Positions 35,279 through 44,803 are shown, numbered from the stretch's first letter. The stretch is 64,000 nt of DNA from Ideonella sp. (GCA_016721465.1 JADKIA010000028.1:785367-849366); one strand, 5' to 3'. Numbers and translations are program-made. The notes: generated by a model from the letters alone, not told the origin.

Positions 35279-38113
35279 TCAAAAGAACTTGTACTCCAAC
35301 GCCAGCTTCAAGGTCCGGCGTTGAGCATCTCCGTAGCTTTGCGGGATGATGTTGCTGCCGTTCTCGGCCAAGTCGCGCAGATCGGCTGGGGGCAGTCGGT
35401 CAAACAAGTTGGTCACAAAGGCACTCACGGTCAGGTTCTTCACGCCGCGATAGGCGATGTAGTAGTCAACAATCGACGAAGGAGCAACCGAACATTCGGT
35501 GTCCGAGATCTTGCGAGCAGCGCATCCTTCCAGGTTCCATCCATCATCAAAGTAGTCACCTTGCAGCGAGGTGCGGCTGCTGTGGCGCAGTTTCACGCCG
35601 TTGGTAAAAGCCCCTGTGGTCAGTGCAGCGCCAATTGATGCGGTGAGACGTGGATAGGTGTAACGCCCGGCCAAGTTGTCGCCATAGGCATTCTTGACAG
35701 TGCTGAACGCGTAATAGTTGAGCAGGTAGGTGCCCAGCACTGAGACATCGAGCTTGCCAAGCGAGGTGTGTGCAGTGTGGTTTATACCGACGTCAATGCC
35801 GCTGGTCTTGGTCTTGGAGACGTTCTCGAACGACCGGGTGATCGAGTTCAAGGGGCCAACCTTCACGCCGTATTGGGCTTGCTCGGCGGCCGTGAAGGTG
35901 GTGTCCTTGTTGAGACTTTCTCGCTCGATCTTGGAACCATCGGGCAGCGTAGTCCCTTCAACGGCCAGCAGTTCTTGTGTGCCTTTGATGCCGATTTCGT
36001 CCTTGCGCTTGATGTTCCAGTAGTCCGCGGACAAACTGAAACCCTTGACCGGCTCGAACACCATGCCCAGGCTGAAGCTGCTTGAAACTTCAGGTTTGAG
36101 CTTTGGGTTGTTGCCCGCAATGGATGCGACACCCGCTGAGCACTCGCTTTGGTCGACGATGTCGGCGCGTGCCTCCAGGAGCGATTTGTTCGGATCGTTT
36201 GCCGGCAACTTGTTGGCCTGCGTCAGCAGCGCCTCAGACAGCGCCTGCGCAGCCGGGCAACGCAAGGGATCGTAGACGCCATTGCTGAAGGCAAACTTGG
36301 TGGAAGGCGCTGTCTCGGTTAGGTTGGGTGCGCGGAAACCGCCTTCCATGGTGCCGCGCAAAAGCAGACCAGATGTGGGTTCAAACCGCACGCCCACTTT
36401 GGGAGAAAGATTGACACTGAGGTTTGGGAACTTGTCGACACGGGTTGCCAACTGCAATTCCAGTTTTTCAGCGAGCGGCACGCTCAGTTCACCAAACAAC
36501 GCGCCGAAGTTGCGTGAGCCCTTGGTGGCCGACAAACCGAAGCCCACGATGTCACCGTTGCGCAGGTTATCTGTGGGGTCGATCGTGAAGGTCTCATGCC
36601 GTAGGTCGAAGCCTGCGGCCAGCGACATCATTCCGGCCGGCAAGCGCACGATCTCGCCACTGATCTTGCCGTCAATTGCCGACTGCGTGGTCTTGCCGGT
36701 TTGGCCGTAGGCCGGGAAGAGTTGGCTGATGACTTCGGGTGAATTGGTCTGACCGATGCGATAGCCGCCGGCCTTGTTGAAGAAATCGGACGGCAGTGGA
36801 TCGAGGTTGTAGTCACCGATCAGTTTCTTGAAAGCACTGTCACTGAAGCGGCCAGTCTGCAGATCCGTGGTCTTGGCACCCATGAAGCTGACAGCCGATT
36901 CCCAATCGAACTTTCCAGTCGTGCCGCGCAGGCCTGCAACCATGCGGTAGTTGTCGCTGGTCGGAGCGCCTTCTGATGGTGTGTCAATGAACCGATAGCG
37001 CAGTTCGATGTCATCGGTCTTGGTCGGATTCAGAGGATGCCCTACCGGAAGCCCGCGCGGGTAAAACACCGAGCCCTTGCCGGTGGACGGATTGCCCCAC
37101 GTGGTGGCGCCGCTAGCGGCACCATAGGTTGTGAAGGGGCTGAGGTAGGTTGTCTTGGTCCTCGCATAGACCAATTCCGAGAAACCCTCCAGCGTGCCGC
37201 CCAGCAGAACTCGTCCGGACACAAGCAGATTGACCCGATCTGCAGACGGCATGGCCTCAAACCGGGTATAGCGGTCATAGCGACAAAGGTTGCTGATCAC
37301 CATGTCCGCTGGGCAACCTGCAATCGGGCCGACACCAATGACGTTGCCTGGCCAGGAAAACGTTGAGTACTGCGCCGTCAGAGTTTGAGGAATACGCGCC
37401 TTGGTTACGGGATTCATGTACTCAAGAACCTCGCGCCAAATCACGTTGTCTCGCTGGAAAAGTTCTACGTTGGCCAGCACGTTGTAGCGATCACTTGTCA
37501 AGTCGCCAACACCGCCTGTGATGCTCGCAATGGTTTGCCCGAACTTCTTCGATTTCAGCGATTGCTGATGGCTGGCCGAGAGCTGCAATCCACGATAGTC
37601 CTTGCGCGTGATGATGTTGATGACGCCCGCGACGGCGTCTGAGCCGTAAATCGCTGAAGCACCATTCTTGAGCACCTCGACCCGATCCACCGCATCGAGC
37701 GGCAAGGCGTCCAGGTTGGTGAAGACCTCGTTGTAGTCGGCCAGCGCGTACGGAGACACGCGGCGAGAGTTCAGAAGCACCAAGGTGGCCTGTTTGCCCA
37801 AGTTGCGTAGGCTGGCACTGGACGCGCCGGAAGCAAACGAGTTGCTTCCTCCGATGTCCGATAAGGACGCGCTCGCCGACGGCAACAGGTCCAGCAGTTC
37901 CTTGACCGAAGAAGCGCCGGATCGGCGGATCTCCTCACGCGTGATGACCTGAACAGGCGATGATGTCTCTACGTCGATGCGCTTGATGTTTGAGCCCGTG
38001 ATCTCAACGCGCTGTGGCTCCTGCGCCAATGCGGACTGCACATTCAGCAATGTCGATCCACCCATGGCCCACAGCACCGCAGTGGCAATCTTGTTCAATT
38101 TCAATTGCAGCAT
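35279..38113 (-). CDS. TonB-dependent outer-membrane receptor (second of tandem pair)
   Basis: A 944-residue paralogue of the preceding receptor. Signal peptide MLQLKLNKIATAVLWAMGGSTLLNVQSALAQ, then QRVEITGSNIKRIDVETSSPVQVITREEIRRSGASSVKELLDLLP and the plug motif RNLGKQATLVLLNSRRVSPYALAD, followed by the barrel ending LALEYKFF. The two receptors share layout but differ much in the barrel, so they probably take up different compounds. No inner-membrane transporter or sigma/anti-sigma pair is adjacent. ExbBD genes are about 8 kb away and can energise both. Confidence 0.92.
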   Translation of the reverse strand: MLQLKLNKIATAVLWAMGGSTLLNVQSALAQEPQRVEITGSNIKRIDVETSSPVQVITREEIRRSGASSVKELLDLLPSASASLSDIGGSNSFASGASSASLRNLGKQATLVLLNSRRVSPYALADYNEVFTNLDALPLDAVDRVEVLKNGASAIYGSDAVAGVINIITRKDYRGLQLSASHQQSLKSKKFGQTIASITGGVGDLTSDRYNVLANVELFQRDNVIWREVLEYMNPVTKARIPQTLTAQYSTFSWPGNVIGVGPIAGCPADMVISNLCRYDRYTRFEAMPSADRVNLLVSGRVLLGGTLEGFSELVYARTKTTYLSPFTTYGAASGATTWGNPSTGKGSVFYPRGLPVGHPLNPTKTDDIELRYRFIDTPSEGAPTSDNYRMVAGLRGTTGKFDWESAVSFMGAKTTDLQTGRFSDSAFKKLIGDYNLDPLPSDFFNKAGGYRIGQTNSPEVISQLFPAYGQTGKTTQSAIDGKISGEIVRLPAGMMSLAAGFDLRHETFTIDPTDNLRNGDIVGFGLSATKGSRNFGALFGELSVPLAEKLELQLATRVDKFPNLSVNLSPKVGVRFEPTSGLLLRGTMEGGFRAPNLTETAPSTKFAFSNGVYDPLRCPAAQALSEALLTQANKLPANDPNKSLLEARADIVDQSECSAGVASIAGNNPKLKPEVSSSFSLGMVFEPVKGFSLSADYWNIKRKDEIGIKGTQELLAVEGTTLPDGSKIERESLNKDTTFTAAEQAQYGVKVGPLNSITRSFENVSKTKTSGIDVGINHTAHTSLGKLDVSVLGTYLLNYYAFSTVKNAYGDNLAGRYTYPRLTASIGAALTTGAFTNGVKLRHSSRTSLQGDYFDDGWNLEGCAARKISDTECSVAPSSIVDYYIAYRGVKNLTVSAFVTNLFDRLPPADLRDLAENGSNIIPQSYGDAQRRTLKLALEYKFF

Positions 38114-38607
38114 GTAACCCTCCAGGAAAGAAGATTTGATTTCGCGGCGGCACCGAGCAGTATCAGCTCGACCCGCCGCCGAAAGCTTCAAATACGTGTC
38201 TGGATTGTGAAGCGTCGCGCAGGTTGCGCCGCCGGTCTTGACGTATGCGGCCCAATCAATGCTTGGAGGGCATGATCTTCGTCGCCAAAATCCAACGCCG
38301 CAAGGCAGCGCAATGCGTCGGAGTCACGTCGCTCACCGTCCGTGCAATCGAGCGATCGCGCGACGTCGGACGCCGGTCTCATCAGGGCAGGCTTGGCGCG
38401 GTACGAAGCCGATCGTGCGTGCAATCGAGCCTCGGCGCATTCGGATTGCCCACAGCCAAGCCCGGCTCGACAAGCTTCCCCGCCTGCATCACGAGTGAGG
38501 CCTATGCGGAAAGCGCTCAAGCACAATCCGCCGAAGGCCGACATGCTTGGTCATGCGCTCCAAGCTCTTCAGGCGATCCGCCGCCCTGGTTTCGAGTTGC
38601 GACGCAC
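38114..38607. other. Intergenic region between TonB receptor and LD-carboxypeptidase
   Basis: A 494-base region, containing the promoter of the second receptor gene and the 3' flank of the LD-carboxypeptidase gene. A possible 118-codon minus-strand reading frame (38,188-38,544) is low-complexity, Arg/Ala rich and has no recognisable motif, so I do not call it a gene. Confidence 0.6.
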
Positions 38608-39507
38608 CTACCAACCAACCAACACGTCCCTGCCCTGCACCACCACTTGCACCCTCACTCCCATGGGCATCGTCACCTTCGTCGGAACGTGCCCGAACGG
38701 CAGCCCGGTGAGCACCGGCGTCCTGCATTGGCTGCGCACCTGCGCCACGGCAGATTTCAGCGTGTAGCCTCGGTCCAGTGGCGACTTGCGCCAGTCGTTG
38801 AAGGCACCGAGCAGCACCGCCTTCTGTTGCCCGAGCACGCCGGCTTGCAGCAGCTGCAACAGCGCGCGCTCGACGCGGTAGGGGTGCTCGTTCACGTCCT
38901 CAAGAAACAGGATGCCGCCCTTGACCTTTGGAAAGTGCGGCGTGCCAAGCATGGACTGCAGCATCGCGAGGTTGCCGCCCCAGAGCACGCCACGTGCCTG
39001 CAGCCCGTCGAAGCCGGCTTCGGTGCGAAAGCCAAAGGCTTCGAGTTCGCCGCCCATGGCCTCCACAAAACAATCCTGGGTAACGTCGTCCACGCCACCG
39101 GCCTCGTCGCTGCGGCCAAAGTCATCGCAGGCCATCGGCCCATGCCAGCTGCCTGCGCCGGTGTGGGCCAGCAGGCCCATCTGCAATGCGGTGAGGTCGC
39201 TGTAGCCCACCCATCGGGTGCCGCGCTCCGCGCTGCGTGCGATGCGAGCCCAATCGATGCGGCCCAGCAATCGCGTCATGCCGTAGCCGCCGCGGCAAGC
39301 CATGACGATGGACGGCGCCGCATCAGCCAGGCGATGGAGCGTGGCCAGGCGGTGATCGTCATCACCAGCGAAGCGTTGGTGGCGGGCCTTGACGCTTTCG
39401 TCCACCATGACATCGAAGCCCAATTCCTCCAGGCGTCGGCGCGCCAGGCGTACCGCCGGCGTTCGAAGCTCGACGCCCGATGGGGCAAAGAGGTGCAATG
39501 CGGTCAT
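38608..39507 (-). CDS. ldcA: Murein tetrapeptide LD-carboxypeptidase (S66 family)
   Basis: A 299-residue serine LD-carboxypeptidase that trims the terminal D-Ala from cytosolic murein tetrapeptides during recycling. The nucleophile region is ACRGGYGMTRLL with WVGYSDLTALQMGL, and the catalytic Glu/His pair should be in FLEDVNEHPYR and GHVPTKVTMPMG. No signal peptide, as expected for a cytosolic enzyme. It overlaps the tadA stop by four bases, so both are co-transcribed. Confidence 0.93.
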   Translation of the reverse strand: MTALHLFAPSGVELRTPAVRLARRRLEELGFDVMVDESVKARHQRFAGDDDHRLATLHRLADAAPSIVMACRGGYGMTRLLGRIDWARIARSAERGTRWVGYSDLTALQMGLLAHTGAGSWHGPMACDDFGRSDEAGGVDDVTQDCFVEAMGGELEAFGFRTEAGFDGLQARGVLWGGNLAMLQSMLGTPHFPKVKGGILFLEDVNEHPYRVERALLQLLQAGVLGQQKAVLLGAFNDWRKSPLDRGYTLKSAVAQVRSQCRTPVLTGLPFGHVPTKVTMPMGVRVQVVVQGRDVLVGW

Positions 39508-40082
39508 CTGCGGGCTCCAGGCTCGTCGTCAGGCAATTCGATCGCCTCACCGGTGGGAATCACTGCGCCCAAGTCGTCCGGCAAGTGGGCATTGGCGGTT
39601 GGTTGCAGCCCGCGCCGTTCACGCTGCTGCGCCCGGCGCTCGGCAAAGAACTCGCGCAGCAGGCCGGCCGCGGCATCCGCCAGCACGCCACCCTGAAGAG
39701 CGGTGTGGTGGTTCAGGCGCGGATCGGCGAACAGGTTGGTCACCGATCCTGCCGCGCCAGTCTTCGGGTCCGGCGCCGCGAACACCACGCGCCTGAAGCG
39801 GGCATGCATCAGGGCCATGGCGCACATGGCGCAGGGCTCCAGTGTGACGAACAGTTCGTAATCGGGCAGTCGGTAGTTCTCTGCCAATTGCGCGGCGTGG
39901 CGCAAGGCCACGATCTCGGCGTGCGCCGTGGGGTCGTGCGTGGTGATCGGGCGGTTGTAGCCGGTGGCGACCAGCTTGCCGTCGCGCAGGATCACGGCGC
40001 CCACCGGCACCTCGCCGGCCAGCTTGGCGTTCAACGCCTGATCCAGCGCCAGGCGCATGGCCCAATCGTCGGAAGTGGTCAC
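39504..40082 (-). CDS. tadA: tRNA-specific adenosine deaminase
   Basis: A 192-residue zinc deaminase that converts A34 to inosine in tRNA-Arg(ACG). The zinc motif is HAEIVAL with PCAMCAMALMHARFRRVVFAAPDPKTGAAGS, the diagnostic TadA arrangement. The C-terminal about 40 residues (ANAHLPDDLGAVIPTGEAIELPDDEPGARR) extend beyond the E. coli enzyme and look disordered. This is the last clear core gene before the defence island. Confidence 0.94.
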   Translation of the reverse strand: MTTSDDWAMRLALDQALNAKLAGEVPVGAVILRDGKLVATGYNRPITTHDPTAHAEIVALRHAAQLAENYRLPDYELFVTLEPCAMCAMALMHARFRRVVFAAPDPKTGAAGSVTNLFADPRLNHHTALQGGVLADAAAGLLREFFAERRAQQRERRGLQPTANAHLPDDLGAVIPTGEAIELPDDEPGARR

Positions 40083-40651
40083 GGCTGAGCAAGGCCTTTA
40101 ATGTTGGGGTGCAGCATGCCGAAGTCGGGCGCGCTCGCTGATTCGATTGATGCGGCGACTGCAGGTCAACAGGGACCTGCCCCCGCGCCCCTCACTCCCA
40201 CTCAAACATTTCCTGCATCTCTAACCCCTTGTCAGCATTGGATTAAAAAACTAGAACCACTTGCTTTACCGTCAGATTTACCGTCAAGACGAAGATGCTT
40301 GGGTTTCAGCGCATCAGAGCCACTCTACCCGACCATCTGAGCGCCTTCGCTGACTATCGGGATCAATCCCGGGGCCCGCCACGCGAAGGTTGCTTAAGCC
40401 AGCGCGTGTGGCCTTCATCGGCTTGACACGCCAGTTCCGTGTCCTCAGGGGCGGCGTACACCCTTGCGCCTTGGGCCACTCGGGACCACTGCGGACCCGC
40501 CCTCGGTAGGCGCGATGACGAAGTAGTGCACACCGGCGTAGCCGAGCCGCCGAGCCGCCTGGCCGAACACGCTGTCCACTCTCCTTGGACGTCAACTGCG
40601 CGCACAGCGCGAATGGTTGCTGCGTCCGCCACGGCGCGAGCGAGGTTCGTC
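40083..40651. other. Gene-free junction between core genome and defence island
   Basis: A 569-base region with no gene I can support. It includes an AT-richer stretch (about 40,215-40,300) holding a tandem repeat, then a GC-rich part with short reading frames on both strands that have no recognisable motifs. On the minus strand, 40,445-40,600 could be a decayed coding fragment. No integrase or tRNA is seen. I take it as the left edge of the accessory region. Confidence 0.55.
40265..40286. repeat. Tandem direct repeat TTTACCGTCA x2
   Basis: Two perfect copies of TTTACCGTCA (40,265-40,274 and 40,277-40,286), spaced at 12 bases, in an AT-richer stretch at the border of core and accessory DNA. 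This could be a recombinase or replication-protein binding site, or a remnant of an attachment site. No second copy was noticed at the other end of the island. Confidence 0.5.
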
Positions 40652-42712
40652 TCAGCCGACCGCTTGGATAGCAGATCTTGAGCGAAGGACGCCTATCGGC
40701 ATGGGTGGCACCTCCGTCTCGACAACGACGATCGTGGCACCTGTAGGTCCGATGTCTAGGTCATACCTCCTGCCAACTGATTCCGAGGTGCTTAGCAACC
40801 GTCGACACAGCAAATCGGCCAGCGCTTCGTCTTCCACGGCACAGATGATTTGTCTGCCACCCAGGCGAAGTGCTGCCAGAACCTCAATGAGATGAAGCGC
40901 TCGAAAATCATCGATGTGCTGCACTGGGTCGTCCATGAGTAAGGTTCGCCAGGACGTCCAGGCGCGCGCCAGATGCACCGACAGGAGGAACGCGAGGCCG
41001 GCCGCCCTTCTCTGTCCGCTGCTGAACACGAACTGCGGGTTGAGCCCATCCCCCACCCTCAAGCTGAGGAAGCGCCGCACATCGCCTCGGATGCTGTATT
41101 CGATTGATCGCCAGTCGAAGTGAGGACGCAGCCGCTGATACAGCTCATTCAGTAGCGGGCTAATCTGTGCGAGCCGCTCGTCGACAATCTCGCCCGAGAT
41201 GCTTCGCACGCCCCGGTCCATGGCCTTTGCAACGGCCAGTGCCCTTTCAGAGTTCTCGACCGCTGAAGCGGCTGTCTCAGCCGCCTGACGAAACACCGCG
41301 ACCTGCTCCTCGAGCGATGCAGTCTTCGAGACTGACTGGGACACATCGAGGGTCAGCAGCGCTCTCTCAAGGTCAATGAGCCGGTCCCGCTCGGCGCTCA
41401 GGTATTGCTCCAAGCCATCTGGGTCCTGAACAAATCGGAAATCCAAGGAATTTCGCTCGAAGAGCTCGACGTGGGCCTGTTCCCGAGCCGTCTGGCCTAT
41501 CAGCTCCGACTCCCTCTCCAACCACGCAGCCCGCGCCTGTTCAAATTCAGCGGTCGACCGTGTTGCGGCTTCGCGTGCCGCAGTGGCCTTCTGGCGCGCG
41601 GCGGCAACGCCCGACGCCAAGGCCTCCATGCGTTGGCGTGCCAGCAATAGGCCGGCCGCGAACTCCTCGTCGGTGCGTTCAGCCGCGCAAAGCGGACAGT
41701 GCGCATCATTTCGGCCAAGCCGCTCACCATGTTCGATGATGGCGGCAAGCGAAGCGGCGATGTTGTTACCGCGCTCCTCAAGCTCCAAAGCCTTGTTCGC
41801 GTCGACTGCCAGGCGCTCGGCGTCTGCCTTCGCGCGCGTCAAGGCAGCCAAACGCTGCTGCGCCTCAGCCCACTTCGCGACTGTTTCGGGAGTTTCGAGC
41901 GCGCGCCGATTTGCAAGGACCTCGCGCCCCTGACGTATCGCCTCCCCAATGGCGCCAAGCCGAGCACGCCCGGCGGTAACGGCCGCGCGCCCGGCGGTCA
42001 GGCGTGCAATCAGTTCCTCCGGCGCGCCGGGCGTTGCGGCAATCAGTATCTGCATGGCTGCAGACGCATCCCCCGTCCGCGCAATCGCTTCCTTGGCTTC
42101 CGCCAACTCAGTCAGCGCACGCGTGAGCTGACTTCGAGCCTCTGCGTAGGCGGCCTGCCTCGAAGCGTGGGACGCTTCGGCCGCTTTGAGCACTGCCTTG
42201 GCTTTGGCACCGAATTCCGATCCTTGCCCCAGGCCGAGCGCGCCTCGCACGTGCTCGAAGCGCTCGGTTTCGCTGAGATCAATGCTGAGGGCCGCGATCC
42301 ACTCGTCGCGAATGATTGAGGTTCTGCAGAGCTGACGCAGAGCGTCGTCCGGTCGCACATTCCGGCAAAGCGCAGCTTCGATCTCCGCGGCCGTCTTGTC
42401 CACCCCAGACTCGCGAGATCGCGTGATCGTGAAGACTTCGCCGGCGTCACCCTTGAACGAGGCAGTGACGTAGTGAGCTTCCGCCCTTCCCGCTCCCCTC
42501 CACCACAAGTAGTCGCTCAGGCTCTCCTGCGCCGCTTTCTCGACCGTGTACTTGTCTATCGTTCCGGTCAGTGCGTACTCGACCGCGTCAAAGATCGTGC
42601 TCTTGCCCACGCCGTTGCGGCCGGTGATGACGGTGAAGCCGGATCCGAAGGTCACCCGCAGCTTGTCGCGGAAGCCCCGGAAACCACACACCTCAACGAA
42701 GTCGAGCTTCAT
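40652..42712 (-). CDS. SMC/Rad50-like ATPase with zinc hook (Lamassu LmuB-like)
   Basis: A 686-residue ABC-type ATPase of the SMC/Rad50 class. Walker A GRNGVGKST is at 31-39. Long Ala/Glu-rich coiled coils (about 165-500) flank a zinc-hook motif CPLC (339-342). The ABC signature SSGQRRA is at 564-570 and Walker B LLMDDP at 591-596. In Lamassu and DdmABC defence systems such a protein senses foreign DNA and controls an effector. Here it is the last gene of a three-gene unit, overlapping the small middle gene by four bases, with a SIR2 protein first. An ABC-3C conflict system is the other label that could apply. Confidence 0.85.
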   Translation of the reverse strand: MKLDFVEVCGFRGFRDKLRVTFGSGFTVITGRNGVGKSTIFDAVEYALTGTIDKYTVEKAAQESLSDYLWWRGAGRAEAHYVTASFKGDAGEVFTITRSRESGVDKTAAEIEAALCRNVRPDDALRQLCRTSIIRDEWIAALSIDLSETERFEHVRGALGLGQGSEFGAKAKAVLKAAEASHASRQAAYAEARSQLTRALTELAEAKEAIARTGDASAAMQILIAATPGAPEELIARLTAGRAAVTAGRARLGAIGEAIRQGREVLANRRALETPETVAKWAEAQQRLAALTRAKADAERLAVDANKALELEERGNNIAASLAAIIEHGERLGRNDAHCPLCAAERTDEEFAAGLLLARQRMEALASGVAAARQKATAAREAATRSTAEFEQARAAWLERESELIGQTAREQAHVELFERNSLDFRFVQDPDGLEQYLSAERDRLIDLERALLTLDVSQSVSKTASLEEQVAVFRQAAETAASAVENSERALAVAKAMDRGVRSISGEIVDERLAQISPLLNELYQRLRPHFDWRSIEYSIRGDVRRFLSLRVGDGLNPQFVFSSGQRRAAGLAFLLSVHLARAWTSWRTLLMDDPVQHIDDFRALHLIEVLAALRLGGRQIICAVEDEALADLLCRRLLSTSESVGRRYDLDIGPTGATIVVVETEVPPMPIGVLRSRSAIQAVG

Positions 42713-43239
42713 GGCTTCTCCGCAAGAATCCTGGCCACTTCTTCGGCCGGGGTTGTGCCCAGGAACGCTGTCAGCACATGGGGAGAGACGTCTTTCAGCC
42801 TGGCTCGAAGTCGATCCTCAAAATCCGTTTCTGAGAACAGCGGCTGCGCCCTTACGGCTGTCAACGGCAGCAAGGTGCGCTCCAGGTCGTCTTGCGTGCG
42901 CACACCCGCCCGGGCGATCTTCCTGGTCAGCGCGAAATCCTCCTCGATTCGTTCAACGGCTCGCTGCTGAGTCGGGGCCAGTTCTTCCGTGAGAAAGACC
43001 GAGTAAGCGTTCCATGCCTTGGCGCCCGCCGCGCGAAGTGCCGGGCCATGGCGAGAAAGCGCGGCGTTCTGTGCCTCCTGCCAGCGTGTTAGCAGGTCGT
43101 TGGCCGACGGAAACACATGAACGAAGCCAATCAGCGCTGCGTTCTCGAAGCAAATCACTGCCGGCGTAGCGCCGGTCCAGGTCCAAGTCTCATACCCGGC
43201 TCCTCGCAGGAGGACCTCCGTTTGCGTTGCGATGTCCAT
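42709..43239 (-). CDS. Middle component of SIR2-SMC defence unit (LmuC/DdmB-like position)
   Basis: A 176-residue protein with no motif I can name. It has a short alpha/beta N-terminal half (GYETWTWTGATPAVICFENAALIGFVHVFPSANDLLTRW) and a helical, charged second half. It overlaps the SMC-like gene by four bases and its ATG overlaps the end of the SIR2 gene, so the three are made together. In ABC-type three-component conflict systems a small middle protein joins the ATPase to the effector; I assign that role from position only. Confidence 0.72.
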   Translation of the reverse strand: MDIATQTEVLLRGAGYETWTWTGATPAVICFENAALIGFVHVFPSANDLLTRWQEAQNAALSRHGPALRAAGAKAWNAYSVFLTEELAPTQQRAVERIEEDFALTRKIARAGVRTQDDLERTLLPLTAVRAQPLFSETDFEDRLRARLKDVSPHVLTAFLGTTPAEEVARILAEKP

Positions 43240-44609
43240 CAGACGCCCAGCTCCGCTTGCGCTTGTTCAATGGTGAGCCACTTCCCGCCAGCTCTCGGCC
43301 GTACCACGCTGCCGGCGATTCCGGGCCGAACGAGATGACCAGGCAGCCCGAGGTCCATGCTGCCTGCCGCAACAAAGACATCGGCGGTCGGGGCTGCCGG
43401 CGCTTCGATGAATCGTTTTGCCACGGTACTTAGGACCGACCCCGCACCGTTGACGACGCGAATACTTTGCCCCGCAAACGCGTAGCCGCGTGGCTGCTGC
43501 ACTGCGCCGGCGCGCCGAAGCAAAAGGTGAAAATACCCCAGGAGATCAACGTTCTGGGGACTCCTGGCCGTCGCCGGCTTGCCTGCGGGTACGCCTTCGG
43601 CGTCGCGACGCCAGTCGTAGAGCGATTCTCCGTCCAGCCCTGCGACGGTGAGCCACCCGGGGTCGCACGCCACTCCGGTCTTCGCCACCAATACGGCACT
43701 GCCGGCAGCGAGGACCTGGCGTGCGTAGGCCTCGGAAAATGCTCGGCGCAACTCGTCGAGCGCGTCGGCCCCCGACTCCTGGATGTGGGAGAACGTCACT
43801 TGGGGCTGATTCGCTAGTGCCCAGAGGTCTGGCGCCTTTGCTTTGAGGGTCGCAGTGGGGGATGGGTCGATCACCGTCACTGAGAGGGGATTCAAACCCT
43901 GCACAGCGCCACCCAGAACGCGATTCAAGTAGTCCCAGTCGGACCAGAAGCCGACCACGAGCAGGTCCTTCTGACGCAGATTCGCGGCCATCCAGATCTT
44001 GCTCTTTGCGATGCGGGCGGAAATAGTCGGATCATGCAGTTGGGAAGGTGCCCACACCGTGGACCCGCGATCGATGTGCGAGCAGCCGTGGAACTTCAAC
44101 AGCGGCGCCTGCTTGTGACTGGTGACCGTTGCTTGGTCGCCGTCCAGCGCGCCGCGAAAGTCGGCACCGTAGTCCCATGCACATCGCTCGATCAGCTTGT
44201 CGTAGTTGCTGGACAGGCCAGCAACGACGGTCTTGGCAATCAAGAAGTCCGCGACGGCCGCGTGACCTGGATTTGGCGGGCGCTCGAACTCCCGCCAGGG
44301 AACCAGGTGCTCGATAAACACAGCGTTGAGTGTGTTCAACCCGACGAAGTGCTCTGCCAGCGCCTCCAGGTTGTCCCGAAGCGCTGGATCGATGAGCGGA
44401 TCGATCGTGAGGCGGTATTCATCAAAGCACATCCCGGCGACTCGCCATGCCGAGGGGAGGCTGCTCGGAGGTGCCATTGATAGGCCGGCACCGCACAGGA
44501 TCACCAGGCGTCCAGCGTTCATGGCCGCCAGGAGGCGGGCTCGGTCTGCAGGTGTCAACGGTCCTCCCCTAATGCACCAGCCGGTCTGCACATGTGGCGC
44601 GAGCGACAC
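43239..44609 (-). CDS. SIR2-domain effector protein (Lamassu-Sir2-like)
   Basis: A 456-residue protein with a SIR2-like NAD-binding fold in its first about 260 residues: GAGLS (40-44), SSNYDKLIE (133-141), a KFHGC histidine motif (172-176) and VVGFWSDWDYLN (218-229). The catalytic Asn/Asp (N135 or D137) and His174 look kept, so NAD cleavage is plausible. The C-terminal about 200 residues are unlike any domain I know and should hold the contact to the ATPase. It is the first gene of the unit, where Lamassu places its effector. NAD depletion to stop phage is the likely outcome, by analogy with other SIR2 defence proteins. Confidence 0.82.
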   Translation of the reverse strand: MSLAPHVQTGWCIRGGPLTPADRARLLAAMNAGRLVILCGAGLSMAPPSSLPSAWRVAGMCFDEYRLTIDPLIDPALRDNLEALAEHFVGLNTLNAVFIEHLVPWREFERPPNPGHAAVADFLIAKTVVAGLSSNYDKLIERCAWDYGADFRGALDGDQATVTSHKQAPLLKFHGCSHIDRGSTVWAPSQLHDPTISARIAKSKIWMAANLRQKDLLVVGFWSDWDYLNRVLGGAVQGLNPLSVTVIDPSPTATLKAKAPDLWALANQPQVTFSHIQESGADALDELRRAFSEAYARQVLAAGSAVLVAKTGVACDPGWLTVAGLDGESLYDWRRDAEGVPAGKPATARSPQNVDLLGYFHLLLRRAGAVQQPRGYAFAGQSIRVVNGAGSVLSTVAKRFIEAPAAPTADVFVAAGSMDLGLPGHLVRPGIAGSVVRPRAGGKWLTIEQAQAELGV

Positions 44610-44803
44610 GGTGCAGCCTGACCTTGTCTGAGCGTGTTCAACTTTGCCATTGTCCCCGCAGATCCGCTGATCCGGCCAGCAAGAGGCAGCTGTTGGCCAG
44701 TGCCCGACAGCGTCGGATCTTCGTTGAGTAAAGCACCAATGCGCCTCGGACGTTCCGCAGGGTCATTGCCTGCCTTTGAATTGTGGCGGTCCGGAGCACG
44801 AAA

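Noticed and set aside
38188..38544. 118-codon minus-strand frame between TonB receptor and LD-carboxypeptidase
   Set aside because: No ribosome binding site, no motif, and it would overlap the promoter of the receptor.
40330..40380. tRNA-like D-arm text near the island border
   Set aside because: A short TCAG...GGT...TAGAG-like stretch on the minus strand, but no anticodon arm, T-arm or acceptor stem fits.
40445..40640. Possible decayed small gene downstream of the SMC-like ATPase
   Set aside because: Short frames in this stretch have fair composition but no family text, and different frames compete; listed only as part of the junction.
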